NCBI RefSeq assembly: GCF_019977235.1
Contig: NZ_AP024646.1
Location: forward strand, 1,674,001 to 1,738,000
Reading direction: 5' to 3'
Length of the DNA stretch: 64,000 nucleotides
Source of the DNA: Arthrobacter sp. StoSoilB5
GTDB taxonomy: Bacteria; Actinomycetota; Actinomycetes; Actinomycetales; Micrococcaceae
The notes beneath the pieces are model-generated. The model was given only the letters and a program-made list of their open reading frames with translations. It did not search any database and was not told the DNA's origin. Shown here piece after piece: positions 18,660 to 27,786 of the stretch. A program made the position numbers and the translations under genes. Positions within the stretch are counted from its first letter, which is position 1, and each line of letters opens with the position of its first letter.

Positions 18660-19001
18660 GTGGCTGAACTGCTTGAACGCGGCCATGGTCCCGTTCGTAC
18701 GTGCATCGGATGCCGGAAGCAAGGCTCCCGGTCCGAGCTTGTCCGGCTGGTCGCCCAAGGCTGTGGTTCATCCACTGTCCTCGTCGATGTTCGACGCCGG
18801 ATGGCCGGCAGGGGTGCGTGGCTTCACCCCAGCGAAAAGTGCTTGGCATTGGCGATCAAGCGGCGTGCTTTCGGAAGGGCCCTTGCGGGCGCTACCGAAA
18901 CGAGCGCCGTCGAAAGCTACCTCATGTCAGGCGCGCCACTTGTGGAGGCCCCGGCTGCCACAGGAAAACCGTCCAAACCTGAAAGCGGGTCAGAAAACTG
19001 A
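18660..19001 (+). CDS. ylxR: YlxR family RNA-binding protein
   Basis: 113 residues (GTG start). The YlxR signature RTCIGCRKQGSRSELVRLV at about 13-31 and GRGAWLHPSEKCLALAIKRRAFGRAL at about 50-75 are both present. YlxR (DUF448) sits between nusA and infB in many Gram-positive bacteria; in Bacillus it has been linked to nucleoid and RNase P regulation. The C-terminal 25 residues are low-complexity. Confidence 0.93.
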   Translation: MAELLERGHGPVRTCIGCRKQGSRSELVRLVAQGCGSSTVLVDVRRRMAGRGAWLHPSEKCLALAIKRRAFGRALAGATETSAVESYLMSGAPLVEAPAATGKPSKPESGSEN

Positions 19002-19043
19002 TGGAAACCCGATGAGTTCCCAGCGATGAGTGCGTAACGATGA
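19000..19043 (+). repeat. GATGAGT ladder between ylxR and infB
   Basis: GATG recurs at 19000, 19011, 19025 and 19039; the last three are 14 nt apart and two read GATGAGT followed by seven variable bases. Each contains an ATG, and most of the frames they open close within a few codons; the last opens a 23-codon frame (19040-19111). The stretch lies in the 152-nt leader of infB. Confidence 0.6.
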
Positions 19044-19153
19044 CAACTTTGTTGCGCTCTGCAATGGGCCTTTCAGTCGCGCTAGCGGCAGGGGCCCGCA
19101 GTAAGAAGTAGACGGTTCGTGCCTGGCTCGGTGCGGACCGAGACAGGAGAAAT

Positions 19154-22030
19154 GTGGCCAAGGTCCGCGTACATGAGCTCGCCAAAGAGCTCGGTATTAC
19201 TTCCAAAGATGCAGTAACAAAACTGCAGGAATTGGGCGAATTCGTTCGCTCCGCCTCTTCCACCATTGAGGCCCCCGTCGTGAAGAAGCTTCGCGACGCC
19301 TACCCGGGTGCAGGCGCTGCAAAGTCAGCTGCCCCCGCACCTGCAGCCGCCCCCAAGGCTCCGGCTGCTCCCGCAACATCCCGTCCGGCCGCTCCGGCGC
19401 CGGGCCCGGCAGCACCCAAGGCTCCTGCTCCGGCAGCGCCCGCAGCGGCGGCACCTGCCCCCGCTGCACCTGCTCCTGCGGCGCCTGCCCCGGCAGCGCC
19501 CGCGGCTCCCGCTGCGTCCACGCCGTTTTCGGCAAAGCCAGGTGCCCGTCCTGCTCCCAAGGCAGAGACTCCGGCTCCGTCCCGCCAGGGCGGCCAGGCT
19601 CCGCGTCCTGGTGGTCCCCGTCCGGGTAACAACCCCTTCGCCACGTCCCAGGGCATGCCCCGCGGCCGTGGGGGCGACAGCGAACGTCCGCCGCGTCCGG
19701 GTAACAACCCGTTTGCAACCTCACAGGGCATGCCCCGCGCCGGTGGCCGCAACGATGGCGAACGCCCCGGTGGTCCCCGTCCCGCAGCAGGTGCCGGTGG
19801 TCCCCGTCCCGCAGCAGGCAGCGGTGGTCCCCGTCCGGGCGCTCCGCGTCCCGGTGCACCCCGTCCCGGTGGTGCCCCGCGTCCCGCTGGTGGCCCCGGT
19901 GGGAACCGTCCTACTCCGGGCATGATGCCCAACCGCACTGAGCGTCCGGCTCCCGGTGGCGCTGGCCGTCCCGGTGGCGCAGGCCGTCCGGGTGGCGGAC
20001 CGGGTCGTCCCGGTGGCGCACCAGGTGCAGGTACCGGTGGCGGCGCTCCCGCCGGCGGTGGCTTCGGCAAGGGTGGCCGCGGTCGCGGTGGTACCCAGGG
20101 TGCCTTCGGCAAGGGCGGCGCCGGTCGTGGCAAGCAGCGCAAGTCGAAGCGTGCAAAGCGCCAGGAACTGGAGCAGATGAGTGCTCCGTCGCTGGGCGGC
20201 GTATCAGTACCCCGCGGCGATGGCGAGACCATCATCCGTCTGCGCCGTGGTTCATCCATCACGGACTTTGCCGAGAAGATCGATGCGAACCCCGCGTCGC
20301 TCGTGACCGTTCTGTTCCACCTCGGTGAGATGGCAACGGCTACGCAGTCCCTCGACGAAGACACCTTTGGCCTGCTTGGCGCCGAACTTGGCTACAAGCT
20401 CCAGGTTGTTTCGCCGGAAGACGAAGAGCGCGAGCTGCTGGACCAGTTCGACATCAACATCCAGGACGAGCTCGACGCCGAGGGTGACGATGTCCTCGAG
20501 GCACGCCCGCCGGTTGTCACCGTCATGGGTCACGTTGACCACGGTAAGACCCGCCTGCTTGACGCCATCCGCAACTCCAACGTTGTGGCCGGCGAGCACG
20601 GTGGAATCACCCAGCACATCGGTGCTTACCAGATCAGCCACATCCACGAGGGCAAGGCCCGCGACATCACCTTCATTGACACCCCCGGTCACGAGGCCTT
20701 CACGGCCATGCGTGCACGTGGTGCCAAGGTCACCGACATCGCGATCCTGGTTGTTGCTGCCGACGACGGCGTTATGCCGCAGACGGTGGAAGCACTCAAC
20801 CACGCCCAGGCAGCCAACGTGCCGATCGTCGTCGCAGTGAACAAGATCGACAAGGAAGGCGCCAACCCTGACAAGGTCAAGGGTCAGCTCACCGAGTACG
20901 GCCTGGTTCCCGAAGAATACGGTGGCGACACCATGTTCGTTGAGGTTTCCGCACGCCAGAACCTGAACATCGATGAACTGATCGACGCCGTCCTGCTGAC
21001 GGCCGATGCCGCACTGGATCTGCGCGCCAACCCGGACAAGGACGCTCGAGGCATTGCCATCGAAGCGAACCTGGACAAGGGCCGCGGTTCCGTGGCTACC
21101 GTCCTGGTGCAGTCCGGTACCCTGGCCGTGGGTGACACGATCGTGGCCGGTACGGCTCACGGCCGCGTCCGCGCCATGTTCGACGAGAACGGCGAGGCAC
21201 TGGATGTCGCTCTGCCGTCCCGCCCGGTTCAGGTCCTCGGCCTGTCCAACGTGCCGCGTGCTGGTGACACCTTCCTGGTGACGCCGGACGAGCGTACGGC
21301 CCGCCAGATCGCCGAGAAGCGTGAAGCTGCCGACCGCAACGCCGCACTGGCCAAGCGTCGCAAGCGCATCAGCCTGGAAGACTTTGACCAGGCCGTTGCC
21401 GAAGGCAAGATCGACACCCTCAACCTCATCCTCAAGGGTGACGTCTCCGGTGCCGTGGAAGCCCTTGAGGACGCCCTCCTCAAGATCGATGTCGGAGACG
21501 ACGACGTTCAGCTCCGTGTCATCCACCGCGGTGTGGGTGCCATCACGCAGAACGACGTCAACCTGGCAACGGTGGACAACGCCATCATCATCGGCTTCAA
21601 CGTCAAGCCTGCTGAGCGCGTCGCTGAACTGGCTGACCGCGAAGGCGTGGACATGCGCTTCTACTCCGTCATCTACGCAGCAATCGATGACATCGAGATG
21701 GCCCTCAAGGGCATGCTCAAGCCGGAGTACGAAGAGGTCCAGCTCGGTACTGCCGAGGTCCGCGAAGTCTTCCGTTCCTCCAAGTTCGGAAACATCGCCG
21801 GTTCGATCGTCCGCACGGGCATCATCCGTCGTAACACCAAGGCACGCGTTAGCCGCGATGGCAAGGTCATCGGTGACAACCTCACCGTTGAGACGCTCAA
21901 GCGCTTCAAGGATGACGCAACCGAAGTCCGTACTGACTTCGAGTGTGGTATCGGTCTTGGCTCGTTCAACGACATCTCCGAAGGCGACATCATCGAAACC
22001 TTCGAGATGCGCGAAAAGCCGCGCGTCTAG
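19154..22030 (+). CDS. infB: Translation initiation factor IF-2
   Basis: 958 residues from a GTG with SD ACAGGAGA (19143-19150). It delivers initiator tRNA to the 30S subunit and promotes subunit joining. N-terminal IF2_N ([21 protein letters not shown]), then a long Ala/Pro then Pro/Gly/Arg-rich linker (about 55-335), a second IF2_N-like helix region, the G domain (P-loop GHVDHGKT about 459-466, [15 protein letters not shown]) and domains II-IV. The linker includes two copies of [15 protein letters not shown] 25 residues apart. Confidence 0.97.
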   Translation: MAKVRVHELAKELGITSKDAVTKLQELGEFVRSASSTIEAPVVKKLRDAYPGAGAAKSAAPAPAAAPKAPAAPATSRPAAPAPGPAAPKAPAPAAPAAAAPAPAAPAPAAPAPAAPAAPAASTPFSAKPGARPAPKAETPAPSRQGGQAPRPGGPRPGNNPFATSQGMPRGRGGDSERPPRPGNNPFATSQGMPRAGGRNDGERPGGPRPAAGAGGPRPAAGSGGPRPGAPRPGAPRPGGAPRPAGGPGGNRPTPGMMPNRTERPAPGGAGRPGGAGRPGGGPGRPGGAPGAGTGGGAPAGGGFGKGGRGRGGTQGAFGKGGAGRGKQRKSKRAKRQELEQMSAPSLGGVSVPRGDGETIIRLRRGSSITDFAEKIDANPASLVTVLFHLGEMATATQSLDEDTFGLLGAELGYKLQVVSPEDEERELLDQFDINIQDELDAEGDDVLEARPPVVTVMGHVDHGKTRLLDAIRNSNVVAGEHGGITQHIGAYQISHIHEGKARDITFIDTPGHEAFTAMRARGAKVTDIAILVVAADDGVMPQTVEALNHAQAANVPIVVAVNKIDKEGANPDKVKGQLTEYGLVPEEYGGDTMFVEVSARQNLNIDELIDAVLLTADAALDLRANPDKDARGIAIEANLDKGRGSVATVLVQSGTLAVGDTIVAGTAHGRVRAMFDENGEALDVALPSRPVQVLGLSNVPRAGDTFLVTPDERTARQIAEKREAADRNAALAKRRKRISLEDFDQAVAEGKIDTLNLILKGDVSGAVEALEDALLKIDVGDDDVQLRVIHRGVGAITQNDVNLATVDNAIIIGFNVKPAERVAELADREGVDMRFYSVIYAAIDDIEMALKGMLKPEYEEVQLGTAEVREVFRSSKFGNIAGSIVRTGIIRRNTKARVSRDGKVIGDNLTVETLKRFKDDATEVRTDFECGIGLGSFNDISEGDIIETFEMREKPRV
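19619..19738 (+). repeat. 75-nt spaced duplication in the infB linker
   Basis: The unit starting CGTCCGGGTAACAACCC occurs at 19619 and again at 19694, 75 nt apart, with scattered synonymous changes. It encodes [15 protein letters not shown] twice. The differing third positions show the duplication is old or under protein-level selection. Confidence 0.75.
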
Positions 22031-22040
22031 GTTCCGCTTG

Positions 22041-22076
22041 GAGCGGGTCCGTCGGGTAGCCCCGGCGGACCCGTTC
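22041..22076 (+). other. Hairpin in the infB-rbfA gap
   Basis: CGGGTCCG (22044-22051) pairs with CGGACCCG (22066-22073), extendable by three pairs including one G-U. No U-run follows, so it may be an mRNA processing or stability element rather than a terminator. Confidence 0.4.
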
Positions 22077-22107
22077 CGTACCCGTTTCTACTTTCCAGGA
22101 GGAAGTC

Positions 22108-22611
22108 ATGGCCGATCCGGCACGCGCTGCCAAGTTGGCGCAGCGGATAAAGGTCGTCGTTGCCGAGGCCCTCGGCCGCAGGGTCAAGGACCCGCGCGTC
22201 GAGTCCATTACGATCACCGACGCCCGCGTCACCAACGACCTTCAGCACGCCACCATCTACTACACCGTCTTCGGTGACGAGGTGGCCCACGCTGATGCCG
22301 CGAGGGCATTGGAGAAGGCCAAGGGTGTGCTGCGACAGGAAGTTGGCCGCAACATCACCGTCCGGCTCACTCCGACCCTCGAGTTCGTTGCGGACCAGAT
22401 CCCTGTCAACGCATCAAACCTTGAGGAACTGCTTCGTGAGGCAAAGCGTCGGGACGCCGAGGTAGCCGCTTTGGCTGCCGGCGCCAAGCACGCAGGCGAG
22501 GCTGACCCTTACAAGGGCGAGTCATCCGAAGAAATCGACGAAGACGACTTCGACGAAGAAGACATCGACCTCGCGGACGATGACGAACTCGACGAAGACG
22601 CCAACCGCTAG
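22108..22611 (+). CDS. rbfA: 30S ribosome-binding factor A
   Basis: 167 residues from an ATG with an AGGAGG SD. RbfA joins late 16S rRNA 5'-end maturation of the 30S subunit. The KH-like core occupies about residues 1-115 (RIKVVVAEALGRRVKDPRVESITITDARVTNDLQHATIYYTVFG). The C-terminus is strongly acidic (SSEEIDEDDFDEEDIDLADDDELDED), as often seen in actinobacterial RbfA. It ends the rimP-rbfA operon; a terminator follows. Confidence 0.96.
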   Translation: MADPARAAKLAQRIKVVVAEALGRRVKDPRVESITITDARVTNDLQHATIYYTVFGDEVAHADAARALEKAKGVLRQEVGRNITVRLTPTLEFVADQIPVNASNLEELLREAKRRDAEVAALAAGAKHAGEADPYKGESSEEIDEDDFDEEDIDLADDDELDEDANR

Positions 22612-22627
22612 AAGTTTTTCTTGCCGG

Positions 22628-22660
22628 AAAGGCCGGTTCCTCATGGGGAACCGGCCTTTC
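22628..22660 (+). terminator. Rho-independent terminator after rbfA
   Basis: A 13-bp perfect stem AAAGGCCGGTTCC/GGAACCGGCCTTT (22628-22640 with 22647-22659) with a 6-nt loop. The stem ends in a short T-run, and A's on the 5' side make it usable on either strand. Confidence 0.8.
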
Positions 22661-22676
22661 TGCCGTCCATGCTCGC

Positions 22677-22682
22677 TAAGAT
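22677..22682 (+). promoter_or_regulatory. -10 element for the leaderless deaminase gene
   Basis: TAAGAT, 6 nt before the ATG at 22689. Confidence 0.45.
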
Positions 22683-22688
22683 CGGAGC

Positions 22689-23171
22689 ATGTCGGCGCAC
22701 AGTGCTCAGCAGCTTGAGGAATTCCTGAACCATGCGATTCGGCTCGCCGTGCAGAACGTCTCCGACGGCGGTGGGCCGTTTGGCGCTGTTGTCGTCACCC
22801 CGGATGGACGCATCCATGAGGGTGTCAACCGGGTAACACGGGACAACGATCCCACCGCGCATGCGGAAGTGGTTGCCATTCGCCGCGCCGCAGCCGACAT
22901 CGGCAATTTCGATCTCAGCGGTTCAGTGCTCTATGCCAGCTGCGAGCCATGTCCCTTGTGCCTCTCGGCCACGCTCTGGGCCAGGATCGGCCGGGTGTAC
23001 TTCGCCGCTGACAGGCACGGAGCCGCCAGGGCCGGCTTCGATGATGCGGTGTTCTACGAGTACTTCGCCGGCACTCGGCCGGAGCTGCTTCCCGTAGAAC
23101 ACGCGCCGGTCGCTGCTTCCGAGACGCCTTTCGAGGCATGGCGCAACTATGCCGAACGCACCGACTACTGA
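22689..23171 (+). CDS. Nucleoside/guanine deaminase, CDA superfamily
   Basis: 160 residues with the zinc-binding cytidine-deaminase-fold motifs HAE (58-60) and PCxxC (PCPLC, Cys88 and Cys91). The proton-shuttling Glu60 is present. The spacing and C-terminal extension ending in EAWRNYAERTDY resemble guanine deaminase GuaD rather than TadA (tRNA adenosine deaminase), but the substrate is inferred only. It follows a terminator and has its own promoter. Confidence 0.85.
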   Translation: MSAHSAQQLEEFLNHAIRLAVQNVSDGGGPFGAVVVTPDGRIHEGVNRVTRDNDPTAHAEVVAIRRAAADIGNFDLSGSVLYASCEPCPLCLSATLWARIGRVYFAADRHGAARAGFDDAVFYEYFAGTRPELLPVEHAPVAASETPFEAWRNYAERTDY

Positions 23172-23177
23172 CGCCAG

Positions 23178-24362
23178 CTATCGCTGCGCGAGCTCCGGCG
23201 ACAGTACGTGCGCCCGGGCAGGAAGCCGCTGCACGCCGTCGAGCAGGTCCTGTTGATCGCCGCACAGCGCAATCCGGATCCAGCCTTCGCCGATCGACCC
23301 AAAAGCGGTGCCGGGCGCGAAGGCGACACCGGAATCCGCCAGGAAAGCGTGGACCCATGCGCGGACGTCGCCGCCGCTCACATGGGACACGTCAGCCCAC
23401 AGGTAGAAGGCTCCCTGGGCTCCCAGGAAGGGGATTCCCTTGCTCTGCAGAACAGCGGAGGCGGCATCACGGTTGGTCCTGTAGTGGTTGCGCGCGTCCG
23501 TCACGTACTCCTGAGGGCCGGTCAACGCCGCCAACGCCGCATACTGCGAGGGCGAGGCAACGCAGGAAACAATCGCTTCCATGACGTTGTTCATCTTCTT
23601 TTCCAAACCGGGTGGGCAGATCAAGGCGCCGATCCGGAGGCCCGTGAGCCCGTAGGTCTTTGACAGCGTCAGCGAAGTGAAGACGCGCGCCTCACCGGGG
23701 ACGTTGCTGTCGAACCGGGCCGGGCTGACGTGAGGGACGTCAAAGGTGAAGGCTTCATAGCACTCGTCCGAGAGGATCCAGAGATCGTGCCGGACGGCGA
23801 GTTCCACAAGTTGGCGGGTGGCGTCCTCGCTGATGACGGCACCCAGGGGGTTGGAGGGCGAGTTCAACACGAGAACCCGGGTCTGCGGCGTGATGAGGGC
23901 TTCAATGTCCGCAATGTCCGGCTGGAAGTCGTTATGTGGGTACAGGGGATACCGAACGGGCACTGCGTGGAGGAGCCGACTGGTCATTGCGAACGTGGGA
24001 TAGCCGGGGTTCGGGATCAGTATTTCGTCGCCGGGGGAGAGGAGCAGGCTCATGGCGAAGTGCAGGCCCTGCTGCGCTCCGTCCACCACGTAGACCCGTT
24101 CGGCACCTATTTCCACGTGATGATAGTCACGGAACCTCTCGGCGAAGGCCTCGCGGAGCGCGGGGATGCCTGCGTTTGGTGTGTAGTTGGTTTCGTCCCG
24201 CTCAAGGCAGGCTATTCCGGCGTCGAGGACGTGCCGTGGCAGGGCAAAGCCCGGCTCGCCTATGCTCAGCACAATCGCTTCAGGGGTGGCCCAGGCGGCC
24301 TCGGTAATTTCACGGATCTGGTTTACGGGGACGTCGCGGACGTGCGCGGCAAGCTCAGGCAT
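23178..24362 (-). CDS. PLP-dependent aminotransferase, class I/II
   Basis: 394 residues. The fold-type I aminotransferase pattern is clear: NYTPNAGIPALREAFAERF, VVDGAQQGLHFAMSLLLSPGDEILIPNPGYP, VLNSPSNPLGAVIS, WILSDECYEAFTF, and the PLP lysine in TSLTLSKTYGLTGLRIG. The amino donor and product are not determined. The ATG at 24362 is chosen because TAGGAT (24370-24375) lies 7 nt upstream. It is divergent from truB; the starts are 34 bp apart. Confidence 0.9.
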   Translation of the reverse strand: MPELAAHVRDVPVNQIREITEAAWATPEAIVLSIGEPGFALPRHVLDAGIACLERDETNYTPNAGIPALREAFAERFRDYHHVEIGAERVYVVDGAQQGLHFAMSLLLSPGDEILIPNPGYPTFAMTSRLLHAVPVRYPLYPHNDFQPDIADIEALITPQTRVLVLNSPSNPLGAVISEDATRQLVELAVRHDLWILSDECYEAFTFDVPHVSPARFDSNVPGEARVFTSLTLSKTYGLTGLRIGALICPPGLEKKMNNVMEAIVSCVASPSQYAALAALTGPQEYVTDARNHYRTNRDAASAVLQSKGIPFLGAQGAFYLWADVSHVSGGDVRAWVHAFLADSGVAFAPGTAFGSIGEGWIRIALCGDQQDLLDGVQRLPARAHVLSPELAQR

Positions 24363-24383
24363 GGGAGCCATCCTAGCCACCCA

Positions 24384-24389
24384 TATACT
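24384..24389 (+). promoter_or_regulatory. -10 element for leaderless truB
   Basis: TATACT, 7 nt before the truB GTG (24397), in the 34-bp divergent gap shared with the aminotransferase gene. Confidence 0.5.
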
Positions 24390-24396
24390 GGTAAGC

Positions 24397-25329
24397 GTGC
24401 TTTCTGGACTGGTAATCGTTGACAAACCGCAGGGATGGACCAGCCATGATGTGGTTGGCCGGATGCGGCGGCTGGCAGGCACCCGGAAAGTGGGGCACGC
24501 GGGCACGCTCGATCCCATGGCTACCGGCGTCCTGGTTCTTGGTATCAACAAGGCCACACGGCTGCTGACCTACATTGTCGGAACGTCCAAGACGTATACA
24601 GCTACCATCAGGCTCGGCGAAACCACCATCACTGACGACGCCGAGGGCGAAGTCACCCAGGCGCGGAGTGCTGCGGAGGTCAGCGATGACGCCATTGCAA
24701 CCGGCGTCGCTGCCCTCACCGGTCCCATCCAGCAGGTGCCGAGCAGCGTCAGCGCCATCAAGGTTAACGGTGAACGCTCCTATGCCCGTGTCCGCTCCGG
24801 CGAAGAGGTCAAGCTGGCAGCACGGCCCGTCACGATCCACCGTTTCGACATCCACGCCATCAACAGGATCGACGGCGGAAGGGTGGTCGACGTCGATGTC
24901 ACAGTGGAATGTTCCTCCGGTACGTACATCCGGGCCCTGGCCCGCGACCTCGGTATCGCCTTGGGCGTCGGCGGCCATCTCACCGCATTACGGCGAACCC
25001 AGGTGGGTCCGTACACGATCGACCAAGCGCGGACTTTGGAACAACTTGCTGAAGAACTCGAAGTCCTGGACATGTCCCTGGCTGCGCGTTCCCTCATGCC
25101 CAACAGGGAGTTGAGCAGCGAGGAAACCACCGAGATCTCATTTGGCCGACGCATCGCCGCGGGGCCTGGCGCCGGAACGCCGGCTGCCGCCACGGCAGAG
25201 AATCCTGCCGCAGCGTTCGCGCCGTCGGGAGAGCTGGTGGCCCTGCTCGCCGATACCGGGAGCTTCGCAAAGCCTGTGTTGGTTTTTGCCCCCGGCACCG
25301 GAACCGGGACAGTCGGCGGGGAAAAGTAG
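24397..25329 (+). CDS. truB: tRNA pseudouridine(55) synthase
   Basis: 310 residues from the GTG at 24397. It makes pseudouridine 55 in the T-arm of tRNAs. The catalytic aspartate lies in GHAGTLDPMATGVL (Asp39). YTATIRLGETTITDDAEGEV and VECSSGTYIRALARDLG are further family motifs. The frame is open upstream, but a TATACT -10 places the transcript start at the GTG. The C-terminal tail (about 250-310) is Ala/Gly-rich. Confidence 0.95.
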   Translation: MLSGLVIVDKPQGWTSHDVVGRMRRLAGTRKVGHAGTLDPMATGVLVLGINKATRLLTYIVGTSKTYTATIRLGETTITDDAEGEVTQARSAAEVSDDAIATGVAALTGPIQQVPSSVSAIKVNGERSYARVRSGEEVKLAARPVTIHRFDIHAINRIDGGRVVDVDVTVECSSGTYIRALARDLGIALGVGGHLTALRRTQVGPYTIDQARTLEQLAEELEVLDMSLAARSLMPNRELSSEETTEISFGRRIAAGPGAGTPAAATAENPAAAFAPSGELVALLADTGSFAKPVLVFAPGTGTGTVGGEK

Positions 25330-25331
25330 GC

Positions 25332-25685
25332 ATGGACGGCTATTTCTACTCCATTCTCATTGTTGGCCTGGTCTCCACGATCATGTGTGTCGTGGCAGGT
25401 TTGATGAAGAAGGCCCCGAACGACGTCACCATCTTCTCCGTGCTGGCTGTGGAGCTGGCGCTGCTGGTCTACCTGGTGGGTTCGATTGTTCGCGTGGCCC
25501 TGGGCGAACAGATGGCCGGTGAAGCCTGGGAGTTCTGGGGGTATCTGGTCACGGCGCTGATGATTCCGTTGGGAGCCGTGTACTGGGCCATCCTGGAACG
25601 GACCCGCTGGAGCAACTTCGTCCTCGCAGCGGTGGGTGTGACCGCGCTCGTTATGGCCGCCCGCATGAACCAAATCTGGTACTGA
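25332..25685 (+). CDS. Small four-helix membrane protein, unknown
   Basis: 117 residues, nearly all hydrophobic, with four predicted membrane segments (about 6-25, 33-54, 67-86, 92-109). It begins 2 bp after truB and ends 20 bp before another small membrane protein, so the three form an operon leading to ribF. I do not recognise a family. It might be a subunit partner of the next gene's product. Confidence 0.75.
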   Translation: MDGYFYSILIVGLVSTIMCVVAGLMKKAPNDVTIFSVLAVELALLVYLVGSIVRVALGEQMAGEAWEFWGYLVTALMIPLGAVYWAILERTRWSNFVLAAVGVTALVMAARMNQIWY

Positions 25686-25705
25686 CCGTGAAGGAAAAAC
25701 GAAAC

Positions 25706-26161
25706 ATGAGTGGAACCGAGACTGAAGCCAACGCCAGCCGGGCCCCGCAAAAGGACACCCGCAACACCGGCCCGGGGCGTTTGCTGATCGCTGTCTATGC
25801 CGTCTTCGCGCTCTCGGCGACCGCCCGCGCGGGTTACCAGATTGCCACCAAGTTTGCTGAGGCTCCGTTGGCGCATGTCCTGTCGGCGTTCGCCGCCGTG
25901 GTCTACGTCGTAGCGACCATCTCACTGGCAAAGCCGGGCCGCACGTGGTTCAAGGTGTCGTTGGCCGCGGTACTTGTCGAACTCCTCGGCGTGCTGGTGG
26001 TTGGGGCCATAAGCCTGTTCGATCCGGTGGCCTTCCCGCATGACACTGTGTGGTCGCTGTTTGGACGTGGTTATGGTTTCGTCCCGCTCGTGCTGCCCGT
26101 CCTCGGACTGCTGTGGCTGAACAAGCGCCGGCCGTCCAAAGCGAATAGCCACAGCGGGTAA
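25706..26161 (+). CDS. Small membrane protein, unknown
   Basis: 151 residues from the ATG at 25706, preceded by AAGGA (25691-25695); an in-frame GTG at 25688 is the alternative. After a hydrophilic 25-residue start rich in Asn/Ala/Asp it has four predicted helices (starting LLIAVYAVFALSATARAGYQ). It is adjacent to the previous small membrane protein. No family recognised. Confidence 0.72.
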   Translation: MSGTETEANASRAPQKDTRNTGPGRLLIAVYAVFALSATARAGYQIATKFAEAPLAHVLSAFAAVVYVVATISLAKPGRTWFKVSLAAVLVELLGVLVVGAISLFDPVAFPHDTVWSLFGRGYGFVPLVLPVLGLLWLNKRRPSKANSHSG

Positions 26162-26228
26162 CCTTAGAATGTTCCGGCGCCGGGAGGTTGCCGGGCGGAA
26201 CGAATATCTGCAGTAAAAGGCGAGGTTG

Positions 26229-27212
26229 ATGGTCCACATCTGGAACGATCCCACCGAAGTCCCCAAGGACTTCGGACCAACAGTCGTTACCATCGGGAAC
26301 TTTGACGGCGTCCATCGCGGCCACCAGCATGTTCTCGCACAACTGACGAACACCGCCAGGCGTCACCACATCCCGTCAGTGGCCGTGACCTTTGATCCCC
26401 ACCCCGCCCAGGTCCACCGCCCCGACTCCGCCCCTGAGCTGATCATGGGCCTCCAGGACAAACTGGACGCCCTGGGCGAAACAGGGGTGGACGCTGTCCT
26501 GGTCATGAAGTACACGCTGGATCTCGCGTCCATGACGCCCATCGAGTTTGTCCGGCAGGTCCTCCTCGAGTCCCTCCACGCCGCGCATGTCGTGGTCGGC
26601 CACGATCTCCGCTTCGGCGCTGGAAACGTGGGGGATGTCGTCACCATGCAGGAGCTCGGCGAGCAGCTCGGCTTTGGCGTCCAGGTGGTCAATGAGTTTG
26701 GCGCAGGAGGCTTCCCGGTCCACGACGACGGCGACACCGACCGCCGCTGCTCCTCAACCTGGGTGCGGGAAGCCTTGTCGGAAGGCGACGTCGTGACTGC
26801 TGCCGCTGTCCTCGGACGCCCCCACCGTATGCGCGGTGAAGTGGTCCACGGGGCTGCCCGCGGCAGGGACCTGGGATTCCCCACGGCAAACCTGTCGCAC
26901 GACTCCACGGGTTACGTTCCTGCGGATGGCATTTACGCAGGCTGGTTGGTAGACCAGTCCGGAACGCGATGGCCGGCTGCGATTTCCGTCGGCTCCAACC
27001 CCACCTTTGATGGTGTCAGCCGTCAGGTGGAGGCCCACGTAATTGACCGTCCTGAGGAGAACGTGGAGGACTTCGACCTCTACGGCCAGACTGTCGCGGT
27101 CGAGTTTACCCAGCGCCTGCGCGGCATGGTGGCCTATCGGGGGCCCGAGGCCCTGGTGGAGCAGATGTGCCTCGATGTAGCCCAGGCACACGAACTGCTG
27201 GCCAAGCCCTAG
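26229..27212 (+). CDS. ribF: Bifunctional riboflavin kinase/FAD synthetase
   Basis: 327 residues from the ATG at 26229. The N-terminal FMN adenylyltransferase domain carries TIGNFDGVHRGHQ (about 21-33) and STWVREALSEGD; the C-terminal riboflavin kinase domain carries GRDLGFPTANLS. Together they turn riboflavin into FMN and then FAD. It lies between truB and rpsO, an arrangement common across bacteria. A TTG just upstream is in-frame. A possible -10 (TTAGAAT, 26163-26169) gives a leader of about 50 nt. Confidence 0.96.
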   Translation: MVHIWNDPTEVPKDFGPTVVTIGNFDGVHRGHQHVLAQLTNTARRHHIPSVAVTFDPHPAQVHRPDSAPELIMGLQDKLDALGETGVDAVLVMKYTLDLASMTPIEFVRQVLLESLHAAHVVVGHDLRFGAGNVGDVVTMQELGEQLGFGVQVVNEFGAGGFPVHDDGDTDRRCSSTWVREALSEGDVVTAAAVLGRPHRMRGEVVHGAARGRDLGFPTANLSHDSTGYVPADGIYAGWLVDQSGTRWPAAISVGSNPTFDGVSRQVEAHVIDRPEENVEDFDLYGQTVAVEFTQRLRGMVAYRGPEALVEQMCLDVAQAHELLAKP

Positions 27213-27270
27213 CCCCAGCAGGACTACTCGCCCGGCACGACGTGTTTCGACAACAATGCTGACCTGCCGG

Positions 27271-27276
27271 TAAACT
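27271..27276 (+). promoter_or_regulatory. -10 element upstream of rpsO
   Basis: TAAACT in the ribF-rpsO gap, with a loose -35 (TTCGAC, 27246-27251, 19-nt spacing). It would leave a leader of about 115 nt before rpsO, long enough for S15-type autoregulatory structure. I could not define a specific fold. Confidence 0.35.
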
Positions 27277-27397
27277 ATTAGTGGATCCGGCTGCAGTCCG
27301 TGGCGGCTGGACCTGTTTTTGTGTGCGGAGACGCACCGGAAGCAACCCGTCAGCGAGGCGCTGCACCGGGAGGCACGGCACAACTCTAGGAGTTCAC

Positions 27398-27667
27398 GTG
27401 GCACTTGACGCCGCTGTAAAGCAGTCCATCATCCAGGAATACGCAACCTCTGAAGGCGACACCGGTTCGCCCGAGGTCCAGGTTGCAGTCCTGACCCAGC
27501 GGATCAAGGATCTGACTGAGCACATGAAGGAGCACAAGCACGACTTCCACACCCAGCGCGGTCTGCTGGCCATGGTTGGTCGTCGCAAGCGCATGCTTTC
27601 CTACCTGAAGAACACTGACATCGCCCGCTACCGTTCGCTCATCGAGCGCCTCGGCCTGCGCCGCTAG
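27398..27667 (+). CDS. rpsO: 30S ribosomal protein S15
   Basis: 89 residues from a GTG with SD TAGGAG. S15 binds the 16S central domain early in 30S assembly. The full family sequence is visible: [51 protein letters not shown] and [12 protein letters not shown]. It precedes pnp, the usual order, with a terminator between. Confidence 0.98.
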   Translation: MALDAAVKQSIIQEYATSEGDTGSPEVQVAVLTQRIKDLTEHMKEHKHDFHTQRGLLAMVGRRKRMLSYLKNTDIARYRSLIERLGLRR

Positions 27668-27679
27668 TCTGCCTTTGGG

Positions 27680-27716
27680 GGCGGCCCGATCCCTCGCGGA
27701 ACGGGCCGCCTTCTTC
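27680..27716 (+). terminator. Rho-independent terminator after rpsO
   Basis: Nine-bp stem GGCGGCCCG/CGGGCCGCC (27680-27688 with 27702-27710) followed by TTCTTC. It may allow partial readthrough into pnp. Confidence 0.75.
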
Positions 27717-27786
27717 AAAAACAACTAAAAAAACAGGAAATCAACCGCATCGCGCATTCGCGGTCCTCGGTAGTGATTCCCGGGAG

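Noticed and set aside
19300..20364. A Pro/Gly-rich 354-codon frame opposite the infB linker
   Set aside because: Its sequence is the reverse reading of the Ala/Pro/Gly-rich linker; low complexity only.
20252..21526. A 424-codon frame opposite infB
   Set aside because: Shadow of the conserved IF-2 G domain region.
22689..23171. TadA (tRNA adenosine deaminase) assignment for the deaminase
   Set aside because: The C-terminal extension and motif context look more like guanine/nucleoside deaminases; the gene is not next to usual tadA neighbours, so only the broader name is given.
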